From positions 1 to 23,542 of the forward strand of contig CAYSXI010000073.1 of the NCBI GenBank assembly GCA_964434955.1: a stretch of 23,542 nucleotides of DNA, read 5' to 3'. This DNA is from JANQLU01 sp964434955 (GTDB lineage: Bacteria; Planctomycetota; Planctomycetia; Pirellulales; Pirellulaceae). The translations under genes were made by a program, and so were the position numbers. Numbering within the stretch: the first letter of the stretch is position 1; the number at the start of each line of letters is the position of its first letter. This document shows positions 7,233 through 15,191 of the stretch, one piece after another. Under the pieces are notes generated by a model that did not search any database, had not been told where the DNA came from, and saw nothing but the letters and a program-made list of their open reading frames with translations.

Positions 7233-8036
7233 ATGATGCGCGCTATTCTTTTGTTTCTTTGCCTGTCCGTTCTGCTGGCGGGTGGTTGCGCGCGCATCCG
7301 CCATCCACGACTTCAAGGCTACGAAACGATCAAAGCGTCGCCGACGCGCAATACACGAATGGCCAAGGCAAAACATGCCAAAGCCATTGTGCTTCTCGAA
7401 GCTGGCCAGCTATCCGCAGCGGAACAAATGGTGAATGAAGCCCTGCTGGAGGATCGTGAGTTTGGCCCTGCGCACAACACCTTGGGCAAAATCTACTTCG
7501 ACCAGCAAAAGCTCTACTTGGCGGCTTGGGAGTTTGAATTCGCGATCAAGGCGATGCCCAGTCGTGCGGAGCCTTTGAATAATCTCGGGCTCGTCATGGA
7601 AGAAGTCGGCCAGTTCAACGAAGCCGTCAATTATTACTCGGAAGCACGCTTGTTGGACGAAGAGAATGCAGAATACCTCGGCAACCTCGTTCGAGCGATG
7701 ATCCGTCGAGGCGACGATCCACTTTCAATGCAAAATCTTTTACAGGATTTGGTGTTAGCCGACTCGCGACCGGACTGGGCGAAATGGGCACGTTCTTTGA
7801 TGGTGGACAATGAGATTGCGATCGACAAGATGCAACGAGATTCGAAAGAATCCAATGACGATGACAAGGAAGAAATCAAAGGCCAACCTCAGCCCCATTC
7901 GGTGCTTCCCAGGAACTTCGATTCCGTTGTCGATTCGGTCGAAGGCGGATTCGAAAATTTGAACGGCAACCAAAAGGAACAACCTGGCCAGTTCAAACTT
8001 CCAAACACCAAAGAATCGTCACGCAAAAAGAAATAA
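7233..8036 (+). CDS. TPR-repeat lipoprotein
   Basis: The 267-residue product begins with a lipoprotein signal (MMRAILLFLCLSVLLAGGC, lipid-modified Cys19), so it should be membrane-anchored and face the periplasm. Three tetratricopeptide repeats lie at about residues 45-76, 78-111 and 112-145 (for example PAHNTLGKIYFDQQ and PLNNLGLVMEEVGQFNEAVNYY). A long acidic, then basic, low-complexity tail ends in SSRKKK. TPR lipoproteins act as scaffolds; PilF/PilW-type members help outer-membrane secretin assembly. The T2SS operon directly upstream makes a secretin or assembly role plausible, but this is inference. ATG 7236 is an equally possible start; GGAAG precedes both. The last bases of this gene reappear at 9416-9467. 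Confidence 0.85.
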   Translation: MMRAILLFLCLSVLLAGGCARIRHPRLQGYETIKASPTRNTRMAKAKHAKAIVLLEAGQLSAAEQMVNEALLEDREFGPAHNTLGKIYFDQQKLYLAAWEFEFAIKAMPSRAEPLNNLGLVMEEVGQFNEAVNYYSEARLLDEENAEYLGNLVRAMIRRGDDPLSMQNLLQDLVLADSRPDWAKWARSLMVDNEIAIDKMQRDSKESNDDDKEEIKGQPQPHSVLPRNFDSVVDSVEGGFENLNGNQKEQPGQFKLPNTKESSRKKK

Positions 8037-8061
8037 GAAACAACAACGCAGTTCCAGCGTA
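8010..8061 (+). repeat. 52-bp direct repeat, left copy
   Basis: This covers the last codons of the TPR gene (AAAGAATCGTCACGC), its stop and 25 bp downstream. A near-identical copy with a few substitutions and compensating 1-bp indels lies at 9416-9467. The two copies flank the LRR gene. Confidence 0.85.
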
Positions 8062-8097
8062 GAATTCGCAAGTTTCTGAGTGACGGACAGGCTCAAT

Positions 8098-8156
8098 CCC
8101 ATCTGGCCGCAATGAGATACGAATCATATTCACCTCGATAACTGAATCCAGATGGG
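8098..8156. repeat. 9-bp inverted repeat between convergent genes
   Basis: CCCATCTGG at 8098-8106 is matched perfectly by CCAGATGGG at 8148-8156, with a 41-bp loop. It lies between the convergent TPR and LRR genes. The loop is too long and the context too poor in T for a standard intrinsic terminator. Confidence 0.5.
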
Positions 8157-8162
8157 CGAGGA

Positions 8163-9380
8163 TCAATTTTTCTTTTCCGTGATTTCCATTTGAATTTTCG
8201 GAAAATGTACTCGAATCTGCTCAATGATCTGGGTGTTGTTCTGACGGGAAACGTTTAACTGTCTCAATTGTTTCATTGATTCAAATGGGCTGCTCTCGTT
8301 CGTTATTTCATCAAGTACTAGGCCCTCAATTTCTAGGCTATACAGATTGGGAAAACTTCCAAGAAAATTCCAATCGGTAATTTTCGTATACCCGACATCC
8401 AACCGCCCAACGCTTTCTGCGCCGGAAATTGATTTTATTGGTGAGCCATAAACAGACACCGTTGAAAGAATAGGAAACTGTTTTTCGCGACTCAAATCCA
8501 GTTTTGAGATCCGAGTATGACCTAGTTCTAGTCTCATTAGTTTCGGAAAATTAAAACTTGATTCAAAACTGGACACGGGTGAACGGTAAATTTTCAATGT
8601 CATAAGCTGACTCGGTTCAAACAAAATATCTATTTCCGCGAAATCAGAAGATGAAATCATCAGATCCTGCAAATTTGGCAATGCGAATGGATTCAGTTTT
8701 GAATTTATTGAATAGACATTTTTTAGTGATAAAATTCTCAGTGAATTTGGCAAATCTAAATCGACTCGAACCTGTGTTTTGAAATGCAAATCAAGTTTTT
8801 CTAGTCGGCCTAAATTCTTGATTTCGCTTAAGTGCGCGCTGCCATGCTGAGCGAAAATGGTTAATTTTCGTAGTGACTTCAGTTCGCCAATTCCTTGATA
8901 ACTGCATTCACAGTTGGCGAGTTGTATTGCCTCTAGGTTTTCGCAATTAGCAAGATTGGCAATCGCATTTTCAGTAAGTTCGCAACCGAAGATCTCGACT
9001 TTCCGAATTTCGCTTGATTTCAATCCTTCAAAATCCAACTCGCACTTGTGATCATAAATCAGCAAATGAAGTTCTTGGGCATTGAGATTATTGATTTGCG
9101 AAAAGTCAGAAATACTTGATCCGCGAAGCTCAATTTTCTGAATTTCTTGAATATCGATGATTTCGTGAAAAGAACTTAGTGCTCCATCAACATCCAAGAT
9201 TTCTAGAAAACCATCTTCATTCCTGGAAAATTCAACCCCAAGGTTTTCCAAAACCACCTCTGGCCTTTCTTTGGGCGCCGGCCAATAAAATCTCATCAGC
9301 AGGATCGAAGTTAATCCGACAACAAAAACACTCAGCAAAGAAACAAACAAGTATTTTTTCATGTCAAAAATTGAAATCAT
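8163..9380 (-). CDS. Membrane-anchored leucine-rich-repeat protein
   Basis: The 405-residue product has an N-terminal membrane anchor or uncleaved signal (about residues 8-30, YLFVSLLSVFVVGLTSILLM), a short beta-like region, then irregular leucine-rich repeats from about residue 75 to the end (for example CENLEAIQLANCEC, LKSLRKLTIF, LGRLEKLDLHF, LPNSLRILSLKNV, FPNLYSLEIEGL). The repeat part should be periplasmic. An in-frame ATG at 9362 (MKKYLF) would give a more usual signal N-terminus. The gene is clearly AT-richer than the T2SS genes. It is the most promoter-distal gene of the minus-strand block and lies between the 52-bp direct repeats. No specific function is recognised; LRR proteins generally mediate protein binding. 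Confidence 0.8.
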   Translation of the reverse strand: MISIFDMKKYLFVSLLSVFVVGLTSILLMRFYWPAPKERPEVVLENLGVEFSRNEDGFLEILDVDGALSSFHEIIDIQEIQKIELRGSSISDFSQINNLNAQELHLLIYDHKCELDFEGLKSSEIRKVEIFGCELTENAIANLANCENLEAIQLANCECSYQGIGELKSLRKLTIFAQHGSAHLSEIKNLGRLEKLDLHFKTQVRVDLDLPNSLRILSLKNVYSINSKLNPFALPNLQDLMISSSDFAEIDILFEPSQLMTLKIYRSPVSSFESSFNFPKLMRLELGHTRISKLDLSREKQFPILSTVSVYGSPIKSISGAESVGRLDVGYTKITDWNFLGSFPNLYSLEIEGLVLDEITNESSPFESMKQLRQLNVSRQNNTQIIEQIRVHFPKIQMEITEKKN

Positions 9381-9415
9381 TCACTGGATTACCAAATCCG
9401 CCTATTGGTTGGACG

Positions 9416-9467
9416 AAAGAATCGTCACGCAAAAGAAGTAAGAAAACAGCAACGTAGTTCCCGCGTA
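9416..9467 (+). repeat. 52-bp direct repeat, right copy
   Basis: GAATCGTCACGCAAAAG and the following bases repeat the end of the TPR gene and its downstream flank (8010-8061). Here they lie in the 102-bp gap between the LRR and lipoprotein genes, with no gene body attached. A 1-bp deletion removes the original reading of the KKK-stop end. Confidence 0.85.
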
Positions 9468-9482
9468 TTCTGGGCCCGCATC

Positions 9483-10118
9483 TCAGTTCTTCTTGCGTGC
9501 ATCGACGTCAAGCGCTGACTCATCCCACTTGCGACCTTTGTATTCAAGATATCCGTTTCTCTTATCAGGAAACCCAGAGCGACTCCAACATCTTCCGCGG
9601 CTGATGTCGAAAACTACGTGTGGTATATCATTGATCAGAAGCGCACTTTGTTGACCGGAATCCGACCAAACAATTGAGAAATGATGAGCGTCCTTGCGAT
9701 CCTTAACGTTTCCCGGATTGTAAACGTGGCAAGCCTCGGCGACTAACGGACTATCATCTTCTTCACCGACTTTGAATTCAACGTATGCGCATTCGCCGTT
9801 ATCCTGAAAAATCATCCTGCCAGGTCCATGCGGTGCTTTCGATTCTTGATAAATTGGTTTTCCCGGGCTGTGCACAAATGAATCCCGTTTGCCACTACGT
9901 ATTCGATATTCGCTCCATTTTTTACCTGGAAAATTGGCTAGACTAAAAGCGCTCTTATTTGGACTTGGTAAATACTCGACAACATAATCATCGTCCAGGA
10001 GCACAACATCCGCATCACGATCGGCGCCTGCACAACCGGCAATTCCTATTACTAGGATAGCAAGCAGATTCAACTTGAAATTTTTTTCAACCACAATCTC
10101 AGTCATCCAATTTCGCAC
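9483..10118 (-). CDS. Hypothetical lipoprotein
   Basis: The 211-residue product has a signal region ending in a lipobox (LLAILVIGIAGC, Cys29 when counted from 10118), so it should be lipid-anchored. ATG 10106 (MTEIVV) would place the cysteine at 25 and is an equal candidate. The mature part is hydrophilic, with several aromatic and glycine-containing turns (WSEYRIRSGKRD, HGPGRMIFQDNGE, GYLEYKGRKWDE), and looks beta-rich. I recognise no family. It lies 17 bp downstream of the preceding minus-strand gene, so it is probably co-transcribed with it. No toxin or enzyme motif was seen. Confidence 0.7.
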   Translation of the reverse strand: MRNWMTEIVVEKNFKLNLLAILVIGIAGCAGADRDADVVLLDDDYVVEYLPSPNKSAFSLANFPGKKWSEYRIRSGKRDSFVHSPGKPIYQESKAPHGPGRMIFQDNGECAYVEFKVGEEDDSPLVAEACHVYNPGNVKDRKDAHHFSIVWSDSGQQSALLINDIPHVVFDISRGRCWSRSGFPDKRNGYLEYKGRKWDESALDVDARKKN

Positions 10119-10135
10119 AAATTCAAATTTCGCGG

Positions 10136-10663
10136 CTAGTCTATACTACCGCCGTCTACGTCTTTCCTTGATCTCGCACCATTTTCGACAGGCAAAAAAT
10201 AAGGTTTTCCATCTACAAGAAGCTTGCGAGGACCAATCTCAAACCCAGATTCCCAAATCAAGCGTTCCAAATCAACTAAAGCATCGAATAATTCCGAGTC
10301 GTTGGGGTCGACGAATTGCCGGACAAAATACATCGCTCGAGCTACTCCATTAGGAAATTCCTGAAAGCTCTCAACGAGACATAAAATCACCCTACGCAAT
10401 CCCAACCGATCTTTCACACATTCCAACCAGTGTTTTATTGAGCCCGCATCGCCACGCACCAGCCCCATTCGCAATATTGCTACAAAATGGTCCCTACTGC
10501 GAAGGCATCTGCGTGCAACATCAAGCGCGACGACTTCGTGAACATCAAGTAATTCACAAACAAAATCGAATGCGGTACTTTCGCCTGCTTGATGAAGATT
10601 TCCGACAATTTCCTTTTCCAATTTTGTGTCACGTAGCCTGCCGACATAATCCTTTGCATTCAT
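10136..10663 (-). CDS. Hypothetical helical cytoplasmic protein
   Basis: This 175-residue protein has no signal peptide or membrane helix. It reads as mostly alpha-helical, with segments such as STAFDFVCELLDVHEVVALD, SIKHWLECVKDRLGLRRVI and SELFDALVDLERLIWESGF that resemble paired HEAT-like helices; the last 30 residues are polar. I recognise no defined family and no catalytic motif. Proteins with this look occur as immunity or adaptor proteins, but there is no direct evidence here. It is co-directional with its neighbours, with 148 bp to the upstream membrane-protein gene and 17 bp to the lipoprotein gene. Confidence 0.65.
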   Translation of the reverse strand: MNAKDYVGRLRDTKLEKEIVGNLHQAGESTAFDFVCELLDVHEVVALDVARRCLRSRDHFVAILRMGLVRGDAGSIKHWLECVKDRLGLRRVILCLVESFQEFPNGVARAMYFVRQFVDPNDSELFDALVDLERLIWESGFEIGPRKLLVDGKPYFLPVENGARSRKDVDGGSID

Positions 10664-10811
10664 TTATCACCAGTTGATCGGAACAAACTTTTCGGATGGC
10701 AATACAGGCACGTCAGACGGTGCGAAGTCTGCAGTGTTTTATCCAGTCAGTCTTGTGCATCAAACTAACGCTGCAACAGCGAAAACGTTACAAAATTTGG
10801 GTGGATTGAAA

Positions 10812-11228
10812 TTAGCTTTCGCCCTGCCAAAACGCGGACCTAAAGCATTCGACAAATTCAGCCTTGATGTCTTTCTTGCCGGCGCTCTTGCACCAAAATG
10901 CAATAGCGAACCCGATGACATTTGCCAGCAACAAAGCGATCCGAACGCTGTGCAACCAGATCACTCCATTCTGCAGAAGCCCTTTTGAATTGAACATTGG
11001 TAGCATCGCCCCAGTAAGCACGTAAACGAATCCAAGTACAAAAAACAGGCGAATATTTGCAACGGGCTCCATTGCGACCAGAACTGGAATTACCCAAACG
11101 AATATGCAAACCGAAATACGAGTTTCGAATAGATCGACTCGATTCAAAAACGGAATTAGTATTGCAAACATAACTGCATAATAAATCGTCGCCGCAACTA
11201 GCAGTCGAAAGGAAAAGGTCCTATTCAT
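10812..11228 (-). CDS. Four-TM membrane protein, function unknown
   Basis: The 138-residue product has four hydrophobic segments (about residues 8-26, 36-52, 60-78 and 88-111), with a basic N-terminus and a polar C-terminal tail. No family is recognised. Its start overlaps the end of the upstream LRR-like gene by 8 bp, which suggests translational coupling and a shared role. A competing plus-strand ORF at 10674-10988 is rejected because the hydrophobic pattern on the minus strand is much more protein-like. Confidence 0.7.
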   Translation of the reverse strand: MNRTFSFRLLVAATIYYAVMFAILIPFLNRVDLFETRISVCIFVWVIPVLVAMEPVANIRLFFVLGFVYVLTGAMLPMFNSKGLLQNGVIWLHSVRIALLLANVIGFAIAFWCKSAGKKDIKAEFVECFRSAFWQGES

Positions 11229-12054
11229 TGCGACTCACATCATGCCATTCGTACTCCAAATACTTTCCCTTTGGCACTCTGACCTTTCTCCTTTCACTGG
11301 GAGCACCCAAACAACCCAGACTTGAAATCGTCGTTTCATCCAGGATTTTCTCGATCGTCCGATTGTCAATATTTGTGAATGACAAATCAATGTAATTCAG
11401 ATTCAGCCTCCTCAAGCTGTTCAAGAGTTCATCATTCGCAATACTGCAACCGGCCAACGAAACGGATTGGAGTTCTTGGCAGTTATCAAACAAATACAAG
11501 TTGCTGCCGGTAACTTGCGTACCGGAAAAATCCAGCGATTCAACTTCTACAAAAGAGAGGTCCTCGAGATCCGAGTCCGATATCGTCGACTCTGACAAGT
11601 CAATAAGTTCGTATTTCGGTTCGCGCGGCAAGGATGACAGCGACCCATTTTCGATTTTCTTTTTGCAAGTAAATTTTCGAATCGGCAAGGCGGTGTTTTT
11701 GAAACGCAACTGGCGAACATGTTCGCCAGTCAAGACTTCGCCTTCAAACTCGACCAAGACATGGTTGTCATTCCAAAGTATTTGCCAATCCGTATTGGAA
11801 TTCAAACGGTCGGTGTATTTCCTTAGCCCATCAAAACTAATAATTACGCCAACCAACGCGATGACTGCTGATGCAAACAGGATAAATTCGAAGAAGTTGA
11901 GCAATGAAAACGATACTGCTTTCGTTCTCCAAACGGCTCGCGCAAAAAACAATGCACGAATCAAAAAGAATACGATCAAGGCGAACAGAGGTACAACCAT
12001 ATGAAGCCCGTTCAAAAATTCAAAAGTGCAATTCTCGACGCGCTGGCACGTCAT
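11221..12054 (-). CDS. Membrane protein with short LRR-like domain
   Basis: The product has two N-terminal membrane segments (about residues 19-40, MVVPLFALIVFFLIRALFF, and 50-74, LLNFFEFILFASAVIALVGVII), a beta-like region, then about five LRR-like units from residue 150 to 250 (LIDLSESTISDSDLEDLSFVE, VESLDFSGTQVTGSNLYLF, LQSVSLAGCSI, LNYIDLSFTNID). The repeat part probably faces the periplasm. ATG 12000 (MVVPLF) is a strong alternative start, because it removes an 18-residue polar lead. The overall plan (membrane anchor, beta-like segment, LRR) matches the LRR protein at 8163-9380. Function is unknown. Confidence 0.75.
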   Translation of the reverse strand: MTCQRVENCTFEFLNGLHMVVPLFALIVFFLIRALFFARAVWRTKAVSFSLLNFFEFILFASAVIALVGVIISFDGLRKYTDRLNSNTDWQILWNDNHVLVEFEGEVLTGEHVRQLRFKNTALPIRKFTCKKKIENGSLSSLPREPKYELIDLSESTISDSDLEDLSFVEVESLDFSGTQVTGSNLYLFDNCQELQSVSLAGCSIANDELLNSLRRLNLNYIDLSFTNIDNRTIEKILDETTISSLGCLGAPSERRKVRVPKGKYLEYEWHDVSRNE

Positions 12055-12096
12055 GTGAAAAGCGTAATCTCATGCCAAGGATTCACAATTCCGAGT

Positions 12097-12621
12097 TCAA
12101 AAATTTGGCCGCAGCAATTCTGCGAGTTTTCGATTCCCGTTCTCTCTGGCAATCTCGAAAGGAGTTTTCCCTTCCTTATTTCTGTGATTTGTGTTGGCGC
12201 CTTGCCTTAACAGAAACTGGAACACTTTGCTCTTGTCACTCTTAGCGGGATTCGATGGCAGTGGGTCCATTGCCGCAAAATGCAATACTGAGTTTCCGCT
12301 CTCCGGTTCTACATAATTGACATCAGCACCGTATCTAGCCAAGACTTCAACCACTTCCCAGTATCCAAGATATGCTGCAAATGCTATTTCCGTCATGCCC
12401 TCCGTGTACTGTCGGGATTGAACGCCATTAATGCAAACGATGCCTTCTATTCCCTCTAGATCGTGCGCCATTATCTCGTCAAATACATTTTCATATGGCG
12501 GATCCGACTTTGTATTTCGAACACCCAATACTTCAACCAAGAATAGAACGCATAGCCCACCGATCATGCATGTTCCAATGAACACCTTGAGCGAAAGTTG
12601 GGGTTTACTCGCGTCAACCAT
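12097..12621 (-). CDS. Membrane-anchored ankyrin-repeat protein
   Basis: The 174-residue product has an N-terminal membrane helix (about residues 12-33, VFIGTCMIGGLCVLFLVEVLG) and ankyrin repeats at about 76-107 (MTEIAFAAYLGYWEVVEVLARYGADVN), 108-144 (VLHFAAMD ... FLLRQGANTNHRN) and a final partial repeat at 145-174 (GKTPFEIARENGNRKLAELL). Ankyrin domains bind proteins. It is the first gene of the minus-strand block, 42 bp upstream of the LRR-like membrane gene, so any block promoter should lie in 12622-12961. Partner and function are unknown. Confidence 0.8.
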   Translation of the reverse strand: MVDASKPQLSLKVFIGTCMIGGLCVLFLVEVLGVRNTKSDPPYENVFDEIMAHDLEGIEGIVCINGVQSRQYTEGMTEIAFAAYLGYWEVVEVLARYGADVNYVEPESGNSVLHFAAMDPLPSNPAKSDKSKVFQFLLRQGANTNHRNKEGKTPFEIARENGNRKLAELLRPNF

Positions 12622-12961
12622 ATCTAAGAACGTCGCGTTAGTTCGCCTAATAATCTATACGGACTCAATTCGCTCGATCGACCATGAACGAGTTCAGCGA
12701 GCTTGACGTTACAAGCTTCACATTCGATCTTTTTTTGATAACTCCACAGCAAATTTTGCAACCAAATTTTTGAGTTTACATTTTTTGCGCTCCTTGATGT
12801 TGCCCGAAACAGCTTGTTACAAGCAACTTCAAACTAAGAAATCACGAAAACCGACTTTGTCTTGCTCTTTTCTGAAAACGACTGCGAGGAAGGCGAGGCG
12901 CAAACGTTAACGCATTCCAAGAGTTCAATAAAGTATTTAAAAAACTCCGAAGGCTGCTTTC
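12622..12961. other. 340-bp AT-rich intergenic region
   Basis: No gene, repeat copy or clear hairpin was found. The region separates two co-directional minus-strand genes, so it should hold the terminator or 3' flank of the secreted-protein gene and the promoter of the six-gene block. I could not identify a convincing -35/-10 pair. Confidence 0.5.
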
Positions 12962-13891
12962 TCATTTGTTTTCGCCCGATGTCTTTGGTTGATACCTTCC
13001 GTCGGGAAGCTTGGTTGGGAATTTGTATTGTTTGTCGGTGAGCAAAGCGTGAAGTAACTTGTCGCCCTCTTTAAACTTCTCGGGGGTATTGAGACGCCAT
13101 TCGTGGCGAATTTGTTTCTCTCGGCCTTTGAAATCCTGCGCACCAAGGAGTGACGTCAGGCCCCAGTAAATGTACTCCGCCGCTTGGCAACCGTAGCCGC
13201 AGGTTTCGTCATCGTAAGTATACCAAGCACCTTCCGGGTACTTTTTTGGAATCCGACGGAAGCGACCGCCGCGCGCCTTGTCCATAGCGTCCCCCAGCTT
13301 TGTTCCTGGTTTCTCGCCAAACACGTCCGGGTAGGCATGCGCGAATCCAGCGTGCGTGATGAGATGCAAAACTTCCTCAAGCGAACCGTCGAAAAGGCCA
13401 CGCGCAGCGCCGTCCGGATGGGTTTCTGATCCATAGAGCGACTGAAGCACCATCGAATCCAATTCCGACGAATCCGACTCGTTTTCAAGATTCTCAATCA
13501 TTCGTTCGAATGACCGTTCCGTGGCAGCCATGATGAGGGTTGCCCGACGCTTGACCATTTCCTTGACGACTTGCTCGTTGTCTGGCTCGCCATCTCCATC
13601 GTTGTCCAAATACTGAGCAAGCACATTCGCGGCGTGAAGGATTTTCTCGTTCGGTGTTTTTTCGGTTGCCAGGATGCGAATCTCGAAAACCGTCACCATC
13701 TTTGCCATGTACTTTCGAAGAATTTCAGGGGTTTCCTCGTCAACTTTGCCAACTTTGAAATGTTGGGCAAACTTGCCATTCTTGGAACGGGTCGGTTTCG
13801 TGTGAGTCTGGGCATGAACTGGAAAACCAGTAAAGGCCACGACAAACAGAAGCGTGCAGACGAACAAAAACTCAAAACGGGGATGGCTCAT
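12962..13891 (-). CDS. Secreted protein of unknown function
   Basis: From ATG 13891 the product is 309 residues with a classical signal peptide (RFEFLFVCTLLFVVAFTGF, predicted cleavage after VHA at about residue 27). The frame is open to 13975, but that start would place 28 extra residues before the signal. Visible features are an EF-hand-like aspartate cluster DNDGDGEPDNE (about 96-106), a histidine-rich motif EEVLHLITHAGFAHAYP (about 172-188), and CGYGC with adjacent aromatics (about 231-244). The histidine and acidic residues could bind metal, but there is no HExxH and I name no enzyme. It stands alone on its strand with long flanking gaps. Confidence 0.85.
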   Translation of the reverse strand: MSHPRFEFLFVCTLLFVVAFTGFPVHAQTHTKPTRSKNGKFAQHFKVGKVDEETPEILRKYMAKMVTVFEIRILATEKTPNEKILHAANVLAQYLDNDGDGEPDNEQVVKEMVKRRATLIMAATERSFERMIENLENESDSSELDSMVLQSLYGSETHPDGAARGLFDGSLEEVLHLITHAGFAHAYPDVFGEKPGTKLGDAMDKARGGRFRRIPKKYPEGAWYTYDDETCGYGCQAAEYIYWGLTSLLGAQDFKGREKQIRHEWRLNTPEKFKEGDKLLHALLTDKQYKFPTKLPDGRYQPKTSGENK

Positions 13892-14348
13892 TTTCTCTCC
13901 AATCGTCGATTCAAGTTGGCGAGAAAAACGAAACCGCCAAGATGATCCAAACTTCGTGGGATGCCGCAATTTCAAGTCGGCAAAGTCAGATCGGGCGGTG
14001 GCAAACGACAGGCCCCGCGGCTCCGATAGATATATCGAAGTAGTTTACTTGATTTTCATGCGGAAGTTTCAAAGGGGATCTTGGGGCGGCGACATTTGCC
14101 GGTTCCGATTCAACGGGGTTCGCCAGCTGGCCTGAGCATTTTGCCGCAAAAACGGCCTTGAATAGAAGGATGCCCGATATGAAGCTCCAAATTTGCCGGC
14201 CGACATTGAACTGCAGTAGAATTAATGCGGAACGGGGATGCATTACTTCCTTTTGCAGCGAATTCGCAGGCTCAGTTGTCTCTATCACCGTTTCAACTTG
14301 AAGACCAAATTCACGGCCAAAGACTGGCCAACATTCAGGAACAGAATC
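13892..14348. other. Divergent promoter region, 457 bp
   Basis: This lies between the divergently oriented secreted-protein gene and the first STN-domain gene. A possible promoter for the STN pair is listed separately. The middle part (about 14060-14130) encodes no convincing protein; a minus-strand ORF at 13986-14288 has no supporting features. The in-frame extension of the STN gene up to 14238 is treated as leader. Confidence 0.5.
14193..14222 (+). promoter_or_regulatory. Candidate sigma70-type promoter for the STN pair
   Basis: TTGCCG at 14193-14198 and TAGAAT at 14217-14222 are separated by 18 bp. This gives a 5' untranslated region of about 120 bp before ATG 14349. It is one match in a long region and is not confirmed. 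Confidence 0.25.
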
Positions 14349-15182
14349 ATGAATCGCTTTTGGACTATTTTACCCGCCGTTCTCTTTGCACTTCTTTCCG
14401 CCGGGGTAATTCAAGCACAAACAGAGCAGGCCTCAATCGAAGCTCAAGAAAAGATCGTCGAGCGAAAACTCGAAACGGTAGCGACGCTGGATTTTGAAGA
14501 TACCGAGTTTTCTAGCGTCGTTGATTTCCTTGACAAAAAACATGACCTCAAAGTTCAACTGCACCAATCCGCCATCGATGCGGGCTTGGGCATGGACGAC
14601 CTGGTCACGATGAACTTTAACGCCACGCGCCTGTCGACGGCACTCGACATGTTTCTCGAAAAGTACGATGCAACATTCACCATCAAGGACAACTGCTTGA
14701 TCTTGCTCTCGACCGACGAAGCTCAAAACCATCTCCGGATCAAAGTTTATGATTGCCGCAAATTACTGGCCGAGATCAAGCCGCGAAAACAACCTGTGAG
14801 CGCCGGATTTGGCGGGGGAGGATTTCCCGGAACGTTGAGTCCTGGAAAAAGCGGCGGCGTGTTCAACGTGAAACAGGACGACCAAAAAAAAGAAGAGCAA
14901 CCGAAGAAGGCCGAACAAACCCAACCGCAAACCAACCAGGTCAATGGTCCCAACCAAACGAAAACCCCACCGAAACATCCGGAACTAAGAACTTACACTC
15001 CGTCGGAACAGCTAATCGACTTGATCATCGAAAGCGTCGATCCTGACCACTGGGAAGAAAACGGTGGCATGGGAACCATTCGAGAGATCAATGGAATTGT
15101 TGTTGTTGCTCAGACGGAGTCGACACACCGCAAAGTCAACCGCCTACTCGATAGCTTGGAAAAATTGATCGTCGAAAAATAG
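14349..15182 (+). CDS. Secreted STN-domain protein, paralog 1
   Basis: The 277-residue product has a signal peptide (MNRFWTILPAVLFALLSAG, cleavage near QAQ at 22-24). A secretin/TonB short N-terminal (STN)-like domain follows at about 46-120 (TLDFEDTEFSSVVDFLDKKH, QSAIDAGLG at 73-81, ALDMFLEKYDATFTI), then a Q/K/P-rich linker at about 145-205 and a C-terminal domain (SEQLIDLIIESVDPDHWEENGG, then INGIVVVAQTESTHRKV). STN domains occur at the N-termini of secretins and TonB receptors; here there is no barrel or secretin domain, so it is a free periplasmic module. ATG 14349 gives a proper signal peptide; the frame is open to 14238. Its paralog starts 9 bp downstream. Confidence 0.8.
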   Translation: MNRFWTILPAVLFALLSAGVIQAQTEQASIEAQEKIVERKLETVATLDFEDTEFSSVVDFLDKKHDLKVQLHQSAIDAGLGMDDLVTMNFNATRLSTALDMFLEKYDATFTIKDNCLILLSTDEAQNHLRIKVYDCRKLLAEIKPRKQPVSAGFGGGGFPGTLSPGKSGGVFNVKQDDQKKEEQPKKAEQTQPQTNQVNGPNQTKTPPKHPELRTYTPSEQLIDLIIESVDPDHWEENGGMGTIREINGIVVVAQTESTHRKVNRLLDSLEKLIVEK

Positions 15183-15191
15183 GAGACAACG

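Noticed and set aside
6768..7376. 202-codon minus-strand ORF
   Set aside because: It is antisense to gspM, the tandem duplication and the TPR gene; its repeated peptides come from the duplicated DNA.
8098..8156. Intrinsic terminator for the TPR or LRR gene
   Set aside because: The 9-bp stem is perfect, but the 41-bp loop and lack of a directly following T-tract make this unlikely.
10674..10988. 104-codon plus-strand ORF
   Set aside because: It overlaps the four-TM gene on the minus strand, whose hydrophobic pattern and 8-bp overlap with its neighbour are far better supported.
13986..14288. 100-codon minus-strand ORF in the divergent region
   Set aside because: It has no ribosome site and no domain pattern, and it overlaps the likely promoter and leader of the STN pair.
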